Notes: generated from the sequence alone by a model not told the origin. Shown: positions 33,473-41,739, counted from the first letter of the stretch. The stretch is DNA of 43,894 nt from Microcaldota archaeon (GCA_021803945.1 JAJZKW010000009.1:1-43894), one strand, 5' to 3'. Translations and numbers: made by a program.

Positions 33473-34366
33473 TCAGGTGATTATATCGCACGAATCCTTC
33501 CTTACCAGCAGCGTCTTCTCTGATTGCGCTACGATGCCGCCGCTCTTCTCCGTAAGCACAGGGAAAGTGTCAAGGTCTCCTATTGTTATCAGCTCGGCTA
33601 TCGCTTTGCGTGCCCTGAACTCCTCTGCCATCCTCTTGATCAGCCATCGCATTGCAAACGGGTAGGTGCTGAAAGTCCCTGTTATCACGGAAAGCGCTTC
33701 CCTGGCCTCGGCAGACCTCGGCATCTTCTCTGACACTCCCTGGAATATCTGCAGCGAGTCTCCATCGACAACGTATCCGCCACCAGTGGTCAGAAACGGC
33801 TCTATGGCTATGACCGCATCCTCCTCGAGCTCGGTGTTGTCTCCGTTATCGAAATTAGGTATGAATATGCCTGCGTGGAGCTCGTGCTCCTCTATGCCGT
33901 GCCCCCCAAGGTTCTTTATAGTGCTGTATCCGTAGCTTTTTGCTGTCCTTTCTATCTCTTTGCCTATCTCGTTGATCTTCCTGCCGGCCTTTACAAGGCT
34001 TATTGCATTTTCAAGCGCCTTTTCGCTAGCCTCTATCAGCTTTGAATACTCTCCGTCCATACACACTGTCGCGGCGCAGTCTGTCAGGTATGTTCCGTGT
34101 CTGGCGCCGAGGTCAACCTTTATCACATCTTTGTCCCCGACTACCCTGCTATCTGAATATTCGGGCGTGTAGTGGGCCGCCTCTTCGTTCCGCGAGAGGT
34201 TTACCGGGAAAGACTGGCTGAATCCCTTGTCCTCTATGAATTTTTCTATCTCTTCTGCTATATCGATCAGCTTCCTGCCGGGCTTTATTACCGACCTTGA
34301 ATAGGCCAGCGCTTCGCTCGACACCTTGCCTGCCTCTTTTAGCTTGTTGTAATCGTGTTCCGTCAT
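33473..34366 (-). CDS. map: Methionine aminopeptidase, type II
   Basis: A 297-residue pita-bread metallopeptidase that removes N-terminal Met. The five metal ligands are present: IKVDLGARHG (Asp), YLTDCAATV (Asp), GGHGIEEHEL (His), IAIEPFLTTG (Glu) and VAQSEKTLLV (Glu). The helical insertion between the last ligands (YPFAMRWLIKRMAEEFRARKA) marks type II. It starts inside the end of polB-family polymerase gene (4-bp overlap), so it is translated from the same message, and it ends head to tail against the DP2 stop with no spacer. Confidence 0.95.
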   Translation of the reverse strand: MTEHDYNKLKEAGKVSSEALAYSRSVIKPGRKLIDIAEEIEKFIEDKGFSQSFPVNLSRNEEAAHYTPEYSDSRVVGDKDVIKVDLGARHGTYLTDCAATVCMDGEYSKLIEASEKALENAISLVKAGRKINEIGKEIERTAKSYGYSTIKNLGGHGIEEHELHAGIFIPNFDNGDNTELEEDAVIAIEPFLTTGGGYVVDGDSLQIFQGVSEKMPRSAEAREALSVITGTFSTYPFAMRWLIKRMAEEFRARKAIAELITIGDLDTFPVLTEKSGGIVAQSEKTLLVRKDSCDIIT

Positions 34367-36771
34367 AATCTCCTCTGCGACCCGCTTCCCTTGAGCTCCT
34401 CCTCGCTGAACCCAAGCTCCTTTAGTATCTTCAGGGTTGCCGGAAGGACCTGGTGGTTTATGTAGTAATCTGGATCGTACGTCTTCGCAGTGTCCTCTAT
34501 CTCGGCCTTCTCTGATATTGAATTGCCGTTCTTCGTTATTATATACCCTATGGTGGCCCCTTCTAGCTCGTCTCTCCTCTTCACCCCTTCATCGATGGCC
34601 CTCTTCGCTGCATTCAGCTCTGGGGACTTTGAATCGTAGCTCCCTATCTTCTTCCTGAGCTGCGTGTATATGACAAGGTCTTTCATGTTGACGTTGCCAT
34701 CCTTCAGGCTCTGCACCACTTCCTTGACTATGCTGAGCGCCTTCTCTTTGCTGCCCTCCTTCAGTATCGCCTCAAGCACCTTCCTCTGCGTCTCCCTTGA
34801 GATGTTTGACCAGTCCCTTCTTACCAGCTCGAATCCTCTGATCTTTATCCTTCCGGCTTCAGAAAGGAGCGCGTATTTCTTCTTCGCCCCTGATTCTGAT
34901 TTTCCTTTCTTGCCAACGAATACGCCCCTGACATAGAAGTCTTCTAGCTCAAGCTCCATCGCGCCTGGAAGCTTCTTGTTTAATGAGAGCATGAAGTTAT
35001 GTGCATCGTCCTTCGTCTTGTTCTGCATTAATAAGAACACGCTGTCAGTATCCGAATATATGACTTTGAACCCGTTGCTTTCTGCCTCGCTTATGGTATT
35101 TGTGATTGTTTCTCTACCGAAGGCGGTAACGCTTCCTGCGCAGTCCCTTGAATACCATCGTGACCTTGCATATCCCAGATATCCGTAGAATGAGTTTGCA
35201 AGTATCTTAAGTGCCTGTGACCTTGCGGCAAGGAACTTGTTGTCCGGATCCTTCTTGTATTTCTTCTTTATCTCGGACCTTTCCGCTATGAGCAGCTCAA
35301 GCACCTTTGGCACTATTCCCTTTGGTGTTTTCTTGAATTTTGAGCCTGTAGGCGACTCGTAGTAATCAGTGCAGTCCTTGCACAGGGTCGATGGATCAAT
35401 ATTGTTCGCTATTATTATTGAGGGATACAGTCCTCTGAAGTCGAATACTGCTATGTTGTCATATATCCCGGCTTCGGGGGTTTTGACGTATGCGCCTTCT
35501 ATTGGGTTTGAGAGCCTACTGCTTATCTCGCCCTCGCTGGGCCTATTTGGTATTATCTCATTGTTTAGTGTAGCATATCGCATAAGGAGGTATTCGACCA
35601 GTTGCCCTGTGGTTGACACTGCGGCTTCTGCCAGTGTTGTTGATGCCACCTTGGACACCTCGATTTCAAGGGGAAGGAAGAAGTTGTATAGGTGGTTGAG
35701 GGCAAGCGAATCGCTCAGGGAGTACTCTGCAAGGACTTCGAGGTCTTCCTTGCTCCCGTCCCACTGCTGCCATATGTTCTTCTTGTCCACAGTCAGCTTG
35801 ATATCCCCAGTTATTGCGCCGTATACGTCCCCCAGGGTGAACCTGTTTATCTTAAGCAGCTTTTCCGACGCGCCGACTATTGAGACGAACCTGGCGACAT
35901 TGTATTCGTCAAGGTTTATCCTTCCGGGGATTTTCACTGACTGTATCAGGCCGTGGTGTTCCTCCCGTGCCTCTTCCCCGTATCTTGTTATGTCGAAGTG
36001 TATTCCAAGCTTCTTGGACCTCTTCATCAGATAGGGCAGGTCGAAATTTGAGGAGTTATAGCCAACTATTATGTCTGGATCAAGCTCTTTTATGACTTTC
36101 ACGAACTCCAATATCATGCTTTTCTCGTCTTTGCACAGCGTGACAAACGGCCTGTCTATGGGCTTCGTCGTTATGACTCCGCTCCTTTCGTTGTTCGCAT
36201 AGCTTATCATTATGCATGGGTCTATGTCCGGCCTTGGGGCGATATTGGGGTTGTAGGTCTCTATGTCGAAGCAGAGGTGGGTCAGGCCTGGCTCTGAACT
36301 TCCAGGACCCATATGATCTACGATCAGCTTTCCGTCCTCCTCGTGCGCTTTTACCCTGACTCCGGAGAGAGGGGAGATGCGTTTGTCTATTAGATACCGT
36401 TTCCAGAACAATATGTCGTATTCATACCTTTGCCCGAATTCTGCAAGGTGTTCGCTTAGTTTCGGTATGCTCCTCGTGTTGTTCGTGGATATGGCTACAA
36501 GGCTTGCTTCCCTGCCTGCTACATTCAACTTCGATTTTGTAGCAGAGTGTATGCCTATCTTCTCTCCGTCGTGGAGTATCTCCATCTTGGCCAAGTCCGA
36601 TTCGGCTATTCCCTGATTGTGCGGATTGAGGAAGAAATACGGGTAAAAACCGGTATCGAAAAGTGAGTATATCTTCCCTTCCGATTTCAGCGTTATGCGT
36701 ATTATGCTGCGGTCACCGATTGATACGTAGTCTATATCGACTATCACTCCTTCTAACTCAATATGCTCCAT
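34363..36771 (-). CDS. Family B DNA polymerase
   Basis: An 802-residue PolB. Exonuclease motifs: LCFDIETYNP (Exo I), NSSNFDLPYL (Exo II) and YSLSDSLA (Exo III). Polymerase motifs: DFRGLYPSII (A), KILANSFYGYLGY (B) and VIYSDTDSVFL (C), then KGKSESGAKKKYAL. All catalytic acids are intact, so both proofreading and synthesis should work. There is no intein. The C-terminus ELGFSEEELKGSGSQRRL lacks an obvious PIP box. DPANN genomes usually carry both PolB and PolD; here they are neighbours in convergent operons with MetAP between. Confidence 0.96.
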   Translation of the reverse strand: MEHIELEGVIVDIDYVSIGDRSIIRITLKSEGKIYSLFDTGFYPYFFLNPHNQGIAESDLAKMEILHDGEKIGIHSATKSKLNVAGREASLVAISTNNTRSIPKLSEHLAEFGQRYEYDILFWKRYLIDKRISPLSGVRVKAHEEDGKLIVDHMGPGSSEPGLTHLCFDIETYNPNIAPRPDIDPCIMISYANNERSGVITTKPIDRPFVTLCKDEKSMILEFVKVIKELDPDIIVGYNSSNFDLPYLMKRSKKLGIHFDITRYGEEAREEHHGLIQSVKIPGRINLDEYNVARFVSIVGASEKLLKINRFTLGDVYGAITGDIKLTVDKKNIWQQWDGSKEDLEVLAEYSLSDSLALNHLYNFFLPLEIEVSKVASTTLAEAAVSTTGQLVEYLLMRYATLNNEIIPNRPSEGEISSRLSNPIEGAYVKTPEAGIYDNIAVFDFRGLYPSIIIANNIDPSTLCKDCTDYYESPTGSKFKKTPKGIVPKVLELLIAERSEIKKKYKKDPDNKFLAARSQALKILANSFYGYLGYARSRWYSRDCAGSVTAFGRETITNTISEAESNGFKVIYSDTDSVFLLMQNKTKDDAHNFMLSLNKKLPGAMELELEDFYVRGVFVGKKGKSESGAKKKYALLSEAGRIKIRGFELVRRDWSNISRETQRKVLEAILKEGSKEKALSIVKEVVQSLKDGNVNMKDLVIYTQLRKKIGSYDSKSPELNAAKRAIDEGVKRRDELEGATIGYIITKNGNSISEKAEIEDTAKTYDPDYYINHQVLPATLKILKELGFSEEELKGSGSQRRL

Positions 36772-36801
36772 GCGTACTCAACTGACCAGGTAACCGCAAT
36801 A

Positions 36802-37212
36802 TTAGGATACGTTGCTTGCTCCTTCCTGGAGCTTGGCCCTTGATATCGGCAACGGCGCCACAAATCCTATGGAATAGGCCACTAGCGTTCCCCTTGCTCC
36901 GCATTCGAAATTAAGTATGTTTATGACGTCTTCTGCGAATTTTATAGGAAGCGTCTGTTTAGAGTTCCATGTCTTCTCTATCTCGTCTGCGTCCTTCTTT
37001 GCCTCTTTCGACACGACATTCCCAGATATAGTCAGCTTACCTACAGACTTTGCAAGTTCGCCTTCGTAGTCGGCAGTGAATGTGAAGGCAACGTTAACGT
37101 TCTCCTTGTCTATCTTGACTCCATCAAAATGGATGTTGAATTTCATGTTCAATATTGCTTCCTTGCTGTCCCTTGCAGCTTCTATCTTGCTCACATCCAC
37201 ACTAGTTATCAT
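36802..37212 (-). CDS. Conserved small archaeal protein, possibly SecB-like
   Basis: A 136-residue protein with an alternating beta-strand pattern (ILNMKFNIHFDGVKID, VNVAFTFTADYEGELAKSVGKLTISGNVVS) then a helix (KKDADEIEKTWNSKQTLP) and a Cys-containing strand (VINILNFECGARGTLVA). The order is that of a SecB-fold-like archaeal hypothetical family as I recall it, not confirmed. It ends with a Pro-rich tail. There is no signal peptide. It lies 30 bp upstream of the PolB gene on the same strand and could share its transcript. Confidence 0.65.
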   Translation of the reverse strand: MITSVDVSKIEAARDSKEAILNMKFNIHFDGVKIDKENVNVAFTFTADYEGELAKSVGKLTISGNVVSKEAKKDADEIEKTWNSKQTLPIKFAEDVINILNFECGARGTLVAYSIGFVAPLPISRAKLQEGASNVS

Positions 37213-37308
37213 AAAATCATCGGTTAAATATATAGATATAATGTTTATAACCCTTTGTGTGCGTCGTGATAGAGAGATATTTTAAATGCGGAGAGCTAGA
37301 TAATATTG

Positions 37309-37383
37309 GGGCATGTGGCGCAATTTGGATAGCGCATCTGGCTTCGGACCAGATGGTTGCGGGTTCAAATCCCGTCATGCCCG
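37309..37383 (+). tRNA. tRNA-Arg (TCG), no intron
   Basis: Acceptor GGGCATG/CATGCCC with G73, D-stem GCGC/GCGC, anticodon stem TCTGG/CCAGA with loop CTTCGGA (anticodon TCG), and T-arm GCGGG TTCAAAT CCCGT. 75 nt, no CCA encoded. ATTTTAAATG (about 37279-37288) is the TATA box. The last 22 bases recur at 39303-39324, marking this gene as an integration site. Confidence 0.95.
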
Positions 37384-37384
37384 T
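37356..37384 (+). repeat. Putative attL: 3' end of tRNA-Arg(TCG)
   Basis: A 29-bp segment (GTTGCGGGTTCAAATCCCGT then CATGCCCGT) found again at 39297-39325 with one mismatch (G to T at 37361/39302). The last 23 bp are identical. Position within the T-arm and 3' end of a tRNA is the standard attachment site for archaeal tyrosine integrases. Confidence 0.8.
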
Positions 37385-37738
37385 TTTCTGATACGCTGAT
37401 GGTTAGGCTTTCCGCGGGCTGTGCATGATGAATATAGAGCTGGTGAAGCTTATTCTGGGCCATTAGTGCGACTTCTTTTCATTGCGACCCGTTTCTCATA
37501 GCGTAACATTCAAAGCCGAAGCATAGAGGAAATCAAAAACCCTGACGAGGTATGTATGCCTGAACCTCTGACTTCAATACATGGAAGCCTCCCCTCCCTG
37601 TTTAATCAGCAGGTCTTGCACACTCTGCCTGCGTCGTAGCGTCAACCTCCTCAAATTTGACATTATTGCTTATCGGGTAGTTCCTTGCATTTGCGATGTT
37701 ATTCACCATCAACATAAAGTGTGATTCTCTTTGCCATA
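37384..37738. other. Intergenic 355 bp inside the element
   Basis: No convincing gene. Apart from the small frameshifted ORF at its right end it shows no repeat, hairpin or promoter I can defend. It may be degraded coding sequence. Confidence 0.4.
37602..37737 (-). pseudogene. Small broken ORF downstream of the ATPase gene
   Basis: One base after the ATPase stop an ATG opens MAKRITLYVDGE then stops. A second frame, entered by ATG at 37709, continues MVNNIANARNYPISNNVKFEE to ECARPAD and stop at 37602. Joined by a frameshift near 37707 these would make one protein of about 45 residues. I recognise no family. It could equally be two chance peptides. Confidence 0.25.
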
Positions 37739-39010
37739 TCATTCAGTCTGTTGTTTCTCTTGAAGAAGCCATTTCCATGCAGGTGTGCTTTGTATTCCGT
37801 CAAACTCCGCCTCCTGATCATAGGTTATCAGAATCGGCTCGTTGCCGAATTTCTTCTGCGCCTCTTTCAAGCCGTTAACCTCCCTCCTTCTGTTCTCTTC
37901 GTTTATCGTATGGCAAACCTGTATTGAATTCCCTTTTGTTATGAAGTCGCATTCAAATCCATTTGTGTAGTAGTTCAGTTGGGTTTTCTTTCTCCGAATG
38001 AGCTCTATCGCAACGATATTCTCCAATAATCTTCCCGCGTTCTTCTCTGTGTTGTAGTAGTTTATGAAGCCATGGTCGAAAAGATACTCTTTCTTTAAGT
38101 AAGCTGACTCCTTTTTGAATGATTTCTGCTTCGCTTTCAGGAAGAAGCAAAAATATATGTCCTCTACGATTTTCGAATACTTCTGAATCGTGGAGGTGCT
38201 GGACTTGTAAGACGAACTTTTTGCGAAGTTGTTGAACTTGTTGATCGAGTAATCGCCGCCATACTGTCTTGCTAGGAACTGCATGAACAGACGCATCAGG
38301 TCCGTGTTGGTTATCCCGTACCTTTCTATTATGTCCTGAAATAGCATCGTTTTGAAGTATTGGTCAATGAATTCTAGTTTGTTCTCCAATACTATCTCAG
38401 GGAAGCCGCTCAATGCAACGTACTCATCGAAAGCCTTTTTCACCTTTGTCTTGGTAGGGCCGAATTCCCAGCCCTTTTCCAAGGCAATCCCTTTTAGATT
38501 GACGAATTCCTTGAATGAAAACGGCAGAACCTGGATTGGATAGTCCCTACCCCTCAATGAAGTAGCTATCTCTCTGCTAAGCAACTTCGAATTCGACCCA
38601 GATACGTAAACCTTATAATTTTCGTCATTTAGTCGTCTTACAAACCGTTCCCAACCGGTTATATTCTGTATCTCATCGAGGAATAGGATTGGCTTGCCTT
38701 CCCCGTATAGCTCGCTATAAGCGGTTAGTATTAGATTCAGTTGATTAGCCTTAAGCTCTGCAAGCCTTTCGTTCTCGAAGTTCAAGTAGACAATATCCTT
38801 CAATTGATGATCTGCATCAAGAAGTTCCTTCATTAGCTGGTATAAGACAAACGTCTTCCCTGCCCTCCTTGGCCCGATTACGACTATGACTTTGTTGACT
38901 TTTTTGAATTCACTGAATCTTATGTCTCGAGGTATGATCTGTGGCAACTGTGAGGAATGGAAACGCATCAGCATCTCCTTTATGGCGTTCTTCAATTCGA
39001 AACCATCCAT
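37739..39010 (-). CDS. AAA ATPase with DUF4143-type C-terminal domain
   Basis: A 423-residue protein of the AAA_14/DUF4143 class. Walker A GPRRAGKTF (about 46-54), Walker B KPILFLDEIQN, sensor VYVSGSNSKLLS and SLRGRDYPIQVLPFSFKEF belong to the ATPase; the C-terminal part (LLENIVAIELIRRKKTQLNYY, then GFECDFI and IQVCHTINEENRRRE) has the PD-(D/E)XK-like signature of DUF4143. These proteins are very common and often multicopy in archaeal genomes; their role is unknown, with defence or toxin-like ideas proposed. It is the sole intact gene of the tRNA-flanked element. A TATA box about 27 bp before the ATG suggests a leaderless mRNA. Confidence 0.9.
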   Translation of the reverse strand: MDGFELKNAIKEMLMRFHSSQLPQIIPRDIRFSEFKKVNKVIVVIGPRRAGKTFVLYQLMKELLDADHQLKDIVYLNFENERLAELKANQLNLILTAYSELYGEGKPILFLDEIQNITGWERFVRRLNDENYKVYVSGSNSKLLSREIATSLRGRDYPIQVLPFSFKEFVNLKGIALEKGWEFGPTKTKVKKAFDEYVALSGFPEIVLENKLEFIDQYFKTMLFQDIIERYGITNTDLMRLFMQFLARQYGGDYSINKFNNFAKSSSYKSSTSTIQKYSKIVEDIYFCFFLKAKQKSFKKESAYLKKEYLFDHGFINYYNTEKNAGRLLENIVAIELIRRKKTQLNYYTNGFECDFITKGNSIQVCHTINEENRRREVNGLKEAQKKFGNEPILITYDQEAEFDGIQSTPAWKWLLQEKQQTE

Positions 39011-39031
39011 ACTTACCGAATTAGTTAAGTC

Positions 39032-39068
39032 GGTTTGTATATTTAAATCTTTCTTTTAAAAGAAAGAT
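39032..39068 (-). promoter_or_regulatory. ATPase promoter with a 22-bp perfect palindrome
   Basis: On the minus strand TTTAAATATAC (box A) is about 27 bp from the ATG. Directly upstream, 39047-39068 is a perfect inverted repeat with half-site ATCTTTCTTTT, abutting the box A/BRE. It suits a dimeric repressor or autoregulation by the element. Confidence 0.55.
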
Positions 39069-39296
39069 ATCCTAGTAAATATTTCGTTTGAAAGAACAAA
39101 TGTTAATATGCATTCTAGTACCTAAGGTCTGTTTCTGGGTTCGGATTCGAGTTAAAACCGCACAAGGCGTCTATATAGGCTTGGGGCGGGAAATAACTGT
39201 GAATAATCGGGATTCAATTGCAAGCAAATGTGTTTAATCGGGATTGCTATGGCTAGAAAGGATACACGTCGAACTTTGTCAATTCTTCTATCTATT

Positions 39297-39325
39297 GTTG
39301 CTGGTTCAAATCCCGTCATGCCCGT
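39297..39325 (+). repeat. Putative attR: duplicated 3' end of tRNA-Arg(TCG)
   Basis: A copy of 37356-37384, 1941 bp downstream, with one mismatch. There is no tRNA body around it, so it is not a gene. Confidence 0.8.
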
Positions 39326-39371
39326 CCATCTTCGGAGAGCTTGGGGAGACGACAAGGCTTATTTAAAATGG

Positions 39372-39497
39372 CTATGCGAATACAGAATCCTTTATGTGCC
39401 CAGGCAAAGCGAGCGCTATCATTAGCGCTTTGTGCGCCTTGACCTCCTCCTTTACAAGTTTGTCAAGTTCCTCTTCTGTAAGTTTTTCGTCTTTCAT
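39372..39497 (-). CDS. Small ORF overlapping the Fic-like gene
   Basis: A 41-residue charged, helical peptide (MKDEKLTEEELDKLVKEEVK then AHKALMIALALPGHIKDSVFA), too short for the ORF track. It begins inside the end of the Fic/Doc-like gene (35-bp overlap) on the same strand, an arrangement often seen in toxin-antitoxin pairs, though antitoxins more often come first. I recognise no antitoxin motif. Confidence 0.4.
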   Translation of the reverse strand: MKDEKLTEEELDKLVKEEVKAHKALMIALALPGHIKDSVFA

Positions 39498-39858
39498 TTA
39501 GATCAACTATCCATGTTGAAAATATCTTTGAGAAGGTCTCTCTTGAAAGCCTTCCGTCTCTGATCTTTTGGCTTGTGAATTGCACATCTGCTATAGGAAT
39601 GTCAGCAAGCTTCTTAGCGTGCCGACGAAGAAACATGTCTGTAGCTATAAATGCTGTCCTTCGGTTTGCTCCTCTGAATAGATGTTCGTAAACAATTCTG
39701 TAATAATAGGTAATTGCGGCTTCGATTGGCTGCGTTTCGTAGGCTTCCTTGACTATTGATCTTATGGTTTCCTTCTTGAAGTTTGTCTGCTTCTTTCCTT
39801 CGTATTCATTGAGGCGTTTGTTTATTCCCAATAGAATGTCATAAGTAAGATATCTCAT
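39463..39858 (-). CDS. Fic/Doc-like protein with altered catalytic motif
   Basis: A 131-residue all-helical protein of Doc size. The segment YEHLFRGANRRTAFIATDMF (about 78-97) lines up with the Fic core HxFx(D/E)(G/A)N(K/R)R; Doc of phage P1 reads HIFNDANKRTA. The His, Phe, Asn and Arg are kept, but the acidic residue is Gly here. Fic proteins transfer AMP or, in Doc, phosphate to targets such as EF-Tu. Loss of the acidic metal ligand suggests altered or lost chemistry. No Phd-type antitoxin lies upstream. It sits beside the tRNA-flanked element but outside its repeats. TATA TTTATATAT is about 40 bp upstream. Confidence 0.65.
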   Translation of the reverse strand: MRYLTYDILLGINKRLNEYEGKKQTNFKKETIRSIVKEAYETQPIEAAITYYYRIVYEHLFRGANRRTAFIATDMFLRRHAKKLADIPIADVQFTSQKIRDGRLSRETFSKIFSTWIVDLNERRKTYRRGT

Positions 39859-39860
39859 CG

Positions 39861-39988
39861 CAAGGCCCCTTGCACGAAAAAGGTTATATCGTCAAAGATA
39901 TATAAAGATGTCTGATATTTTGTAAGCGCGATCACTGAGGAAAGTATGTATAATACATCATTGTATGCGTAAGTATTTACAATACATG
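39861..39988. promoter_or_regulatory. Fic-like gene upstream region with inverted repeats
   Basis: It contains GCAAGGCCCCTTGC (39861-39874, 6-bp stem) just ahead of the start codon, a box A near 39896-39908, the palindrome TGTATAATACA (39947-39957) and an ATTGTA...TACAAT inverted pair just after it. These could be operators; which protein binds is unknown. Confidence 0.35.
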
Positions 39989-40121
39989 CTCCTTACAGTC
40001 ATAAACATCATGCCCGATTACGTTCGGGGGGCTTGGAAGTACGATAAGAGTATGTTGACGGTTAGGCATATATTAGTATATCGGGCACTAAGCAGTCTCA
40101 AAAAGGCAGCGCGGTTATTGA

Positions 40122-40574
40122 TCACTGCATCTTCACAAACTCTGTTTTTATCTGGAATAAAGAATTCAGGGACTGTGTCCGTTCTATTCCTCTTAGGGAA
40201 AGCACCTTTTTGGAGAATTCGTAATATTGGCTTATATCCTTTGTCCTGACCTTCAGAAGCATTTCCCATTCTCCTGTGATTATGTCTATGCTCTCGATTT
40301 CTGGGTATTCTGCGAGCATGCTACCAATATCTTCTGGGCTTTTGTACTCTTTCTTGTCAAGATTGACAAGCACGAATGTGCAAAATCCAGCGTCGACCTT
40401 CTTGTAATCAAAAACCGCCTTGTACGTCTTTATCACGCCTTGTGATTCAAGCTGTTTTATGTTGTAGTGTATTGTTGTTGCTTTTGAATGCGTCTTTGCT
40501 GCAAGTTTCGAAAGCCTTGGCGTGCAGCTTCCCTTCTTCAGCAGGGCTATCAGCTCTGGCCTGAGATTCTTCAT
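40122..40574 (-). CDS. Lrp/AsnC family transcriptional regulator
   Basis: A 150-residue regulator. The N-terminal HTH is LIALLKKGSCTPRLSKLAAKT then ATTIHYNIKQLESQGVI; the C-terminal RAM domain is FCTFVLVNLDKKE through ESIDIITGEWEMLLKVRTKD. It differs clearly from the first Lrp of the window (about 12 kb). It is divergent from DAHP synthase with 103 bp between starts, an AT-rich gap with ATTTAAATA on its own side, so it is a natural candidate to control aroF-type expression in response to an aromatic amino acid. No operator palindrome stands out. Confidence 0.9.
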   Translation of the reverse strand: MKNLRPELIALLKKGSCTPRLSKLAAKTHSKATTIHYNIKQLESQGVIKTYKAVFDYKKVDAGFCTFVLVNLDKKEYKSPEDIGSMLAEYPEIESIDIITGEWEMLLKVRTKDISQYYEFSKKVLSLRGIERTQSLNSLFQIKTEFVKMQ

Positions 40575-40677
40575 GATTTGAATTATAGTTAAATATTTAA
40601 ATACTTTTTGGTTAAAATTTGAAAATAATTCAATAAGAGTTTAATACTACCTCGAACAATATGACATAGGTGTTATT

Positions 40678-41697
40678 TTGATAATTATGCGCCCTAGAGC
40701 AAGCAATGCGGATGTAAATGCTGTAGTCCGCAGGATAAGAGCCTTGGGGCTCAGACCAGACGTTTCGCGCGGAGAAGCGCAGACAGTTATAGGCATAATC
40801 GGGGATGAGAGCAGGGTAAATTTTGACCAGATGAATTCGATGGCTGGAGTAGAGTCAACAAGGAGGATCCAGGCTCCGTACAAGCTGATGACTAAGGAGT
40901 ATCTCCAGGAGGAAAGGATAATTGTCACGGTTAACGGAGAAGCGATCGGAAGAGATGGCGTTGTGTATATTGCTGGGCCGTGCTCAGTGGAGAGTTATGA
41001 TCAGCTTGCACGCATAGGGGAACAGGTGAAGGCTGCCGGAGCACACATGCTGCGTGGAGGAACGTTCAAGCCAAGGACGTCTGTCCACTCGTTTCAGGGG
41101 CTTGGGGAAGAAGGGCTTAAACACCTGCAGAGGGTGGGACAGCAGCTGCAGATGCCCGTTGTGACTGAAGTGAGAAGCGAAAGCCAGGTGGAATTGGTTG
41201 CGGAGTATGCCGATATACTGCAAATAGGGACTAGGAATATGTATAACCAGGATCTTCTTGAGGCTGCAGCAAAGCAGGGCAAACCTATCCTATTCAAAAG
41301 AGGACAAGCATCGCAGATTTCAGAATATCTAAGTTTTGGCCAATATATAGTCGCTAATGGAAATAGGCAGATAATACTATGTGAACGCGGGATAACGCCT
41401 CTGGGAGGAGCGTTTGAACAGGATACTAGAAATACCCTTGATATCTCCGCTATACCTGTCCTTATGTCAAAGACGCCGTTCCCAATCATAGTCGACCCTA
41501 GCCATGCAACAGGGAGGCGCGAGCTTGTGCTTCCAATGAGTATGGCTGCAGTTGCGGCAGGCGCTCACGGCCTGATTATAGAGGTCCATGATAGGCCGGA
41601 AGAGGCATTGAGCGATGGCGCGCAGTCGCTGAAACCGGACCAATTGAAGGAGCTGATACGCAGGTGCAATGCGATAGGCGAGCTTGCACGGGATTAG
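40678..41697 (+). CDS. aroF: 3-deoxy-7-phosphoheptulonate (DAHP) synthase, AroF type I-beta
   Basis: A 339-residue class I-beta DAHP synthase that condenses phosphoenolpyruvate with erythrose 4-phosphate, the first step to chorismate. It has an N-terminal ferredoxin-like regulatory domain (about 1-70) and a TIM barrel with IAGPCSVESYDQL, LRGGTFKPRTSVHSFQGLG, ADILQIGTRNMYNQDLL, KPILFKRGQ and PIIVDPSHATGRR. The start is TTG 40678, five bases after AGGTG, giving the MII(M) opening usual in this family; ATG 40687 is the alternative. No other shikimate gene is nearby, which is unusual for a reduced genome; the Lrp gene is divergent. Confidence 0.95.
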   Translation: MIIMRPRASNADVNAVVRRIRALGLRPDVSRGEAQTVIGIIGDESRVNFDQMNSMAGVESTRRIQAPYKLMTKEYLQEERIIVTVNGEAIGRDGVVYIAGPCSVESYDQLARIGEQVKAAGAHMLRGGTFKPRTSVHSFQGLGEEGLKHLQRVGQQLQMPVVTEVRSESQVELVAEYADILQIGTRNMYNQDLLEAAAKQGKPILFKRGQASQISEYLSFGQYIVANGNRQIILCERGITPLGGAFEQDTRNTLDISAIPVLMSKTPFPIIVDPSHATGRRELVLPMSMAAVAAGAHGLIIEVHDRPEEALSDGAQSLKPDQLKELIRRCNAIGELARD

Positions 41698-41739
41698 GCC
41701 GTCAAAATTGAAAAAGTTATTATTGGAAATGAGGAAAGC

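Larger units (their letters stand above)
37384..39325. mobile_element. Putative 1.94-kb integrated element at tRNA-Arg(TCG)
   Basis: The segment between the intact tRNA and the second copy of its 3' end. Its only sizeable gene is a DUF4143-type ATPase; a broken small ORF follows it. Codon choice (more TTG, CGT, TCT) and AT-rich flanks differ from neighbouring core genes. No integrase is present, so it is either a decayed remnant or was moved by an enzyme encoded elsewhere. Confidence 0.6.
39011..39371. other. 361-bp gene-free region with att remnant and short repeats
   Basis: It holds the ATPase promoter and palindrome, an 11-bp direct repeat TAATCGGGATT at 39204-39214 and 39235-39245, and the tRNA-Arg fragment at 39297-39325. 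No gene is seen; the 65- and 67-residue track ORFs cross the tRNA fragment and are discounted. Confidence 0.6.

Noticed and set aside
39228-39425. 65-residue plus ORF across the tRNA-Arg fragment
   Set aside because: It includes translated tRNA remnant and has no supporting signals.
39965-40249. 94-residue plus ORF upstream of and overlapping the second Lrp gene
   Set aside because: Its second half is antisense to a solid Lrp gene and its start lies among inverted repeats.
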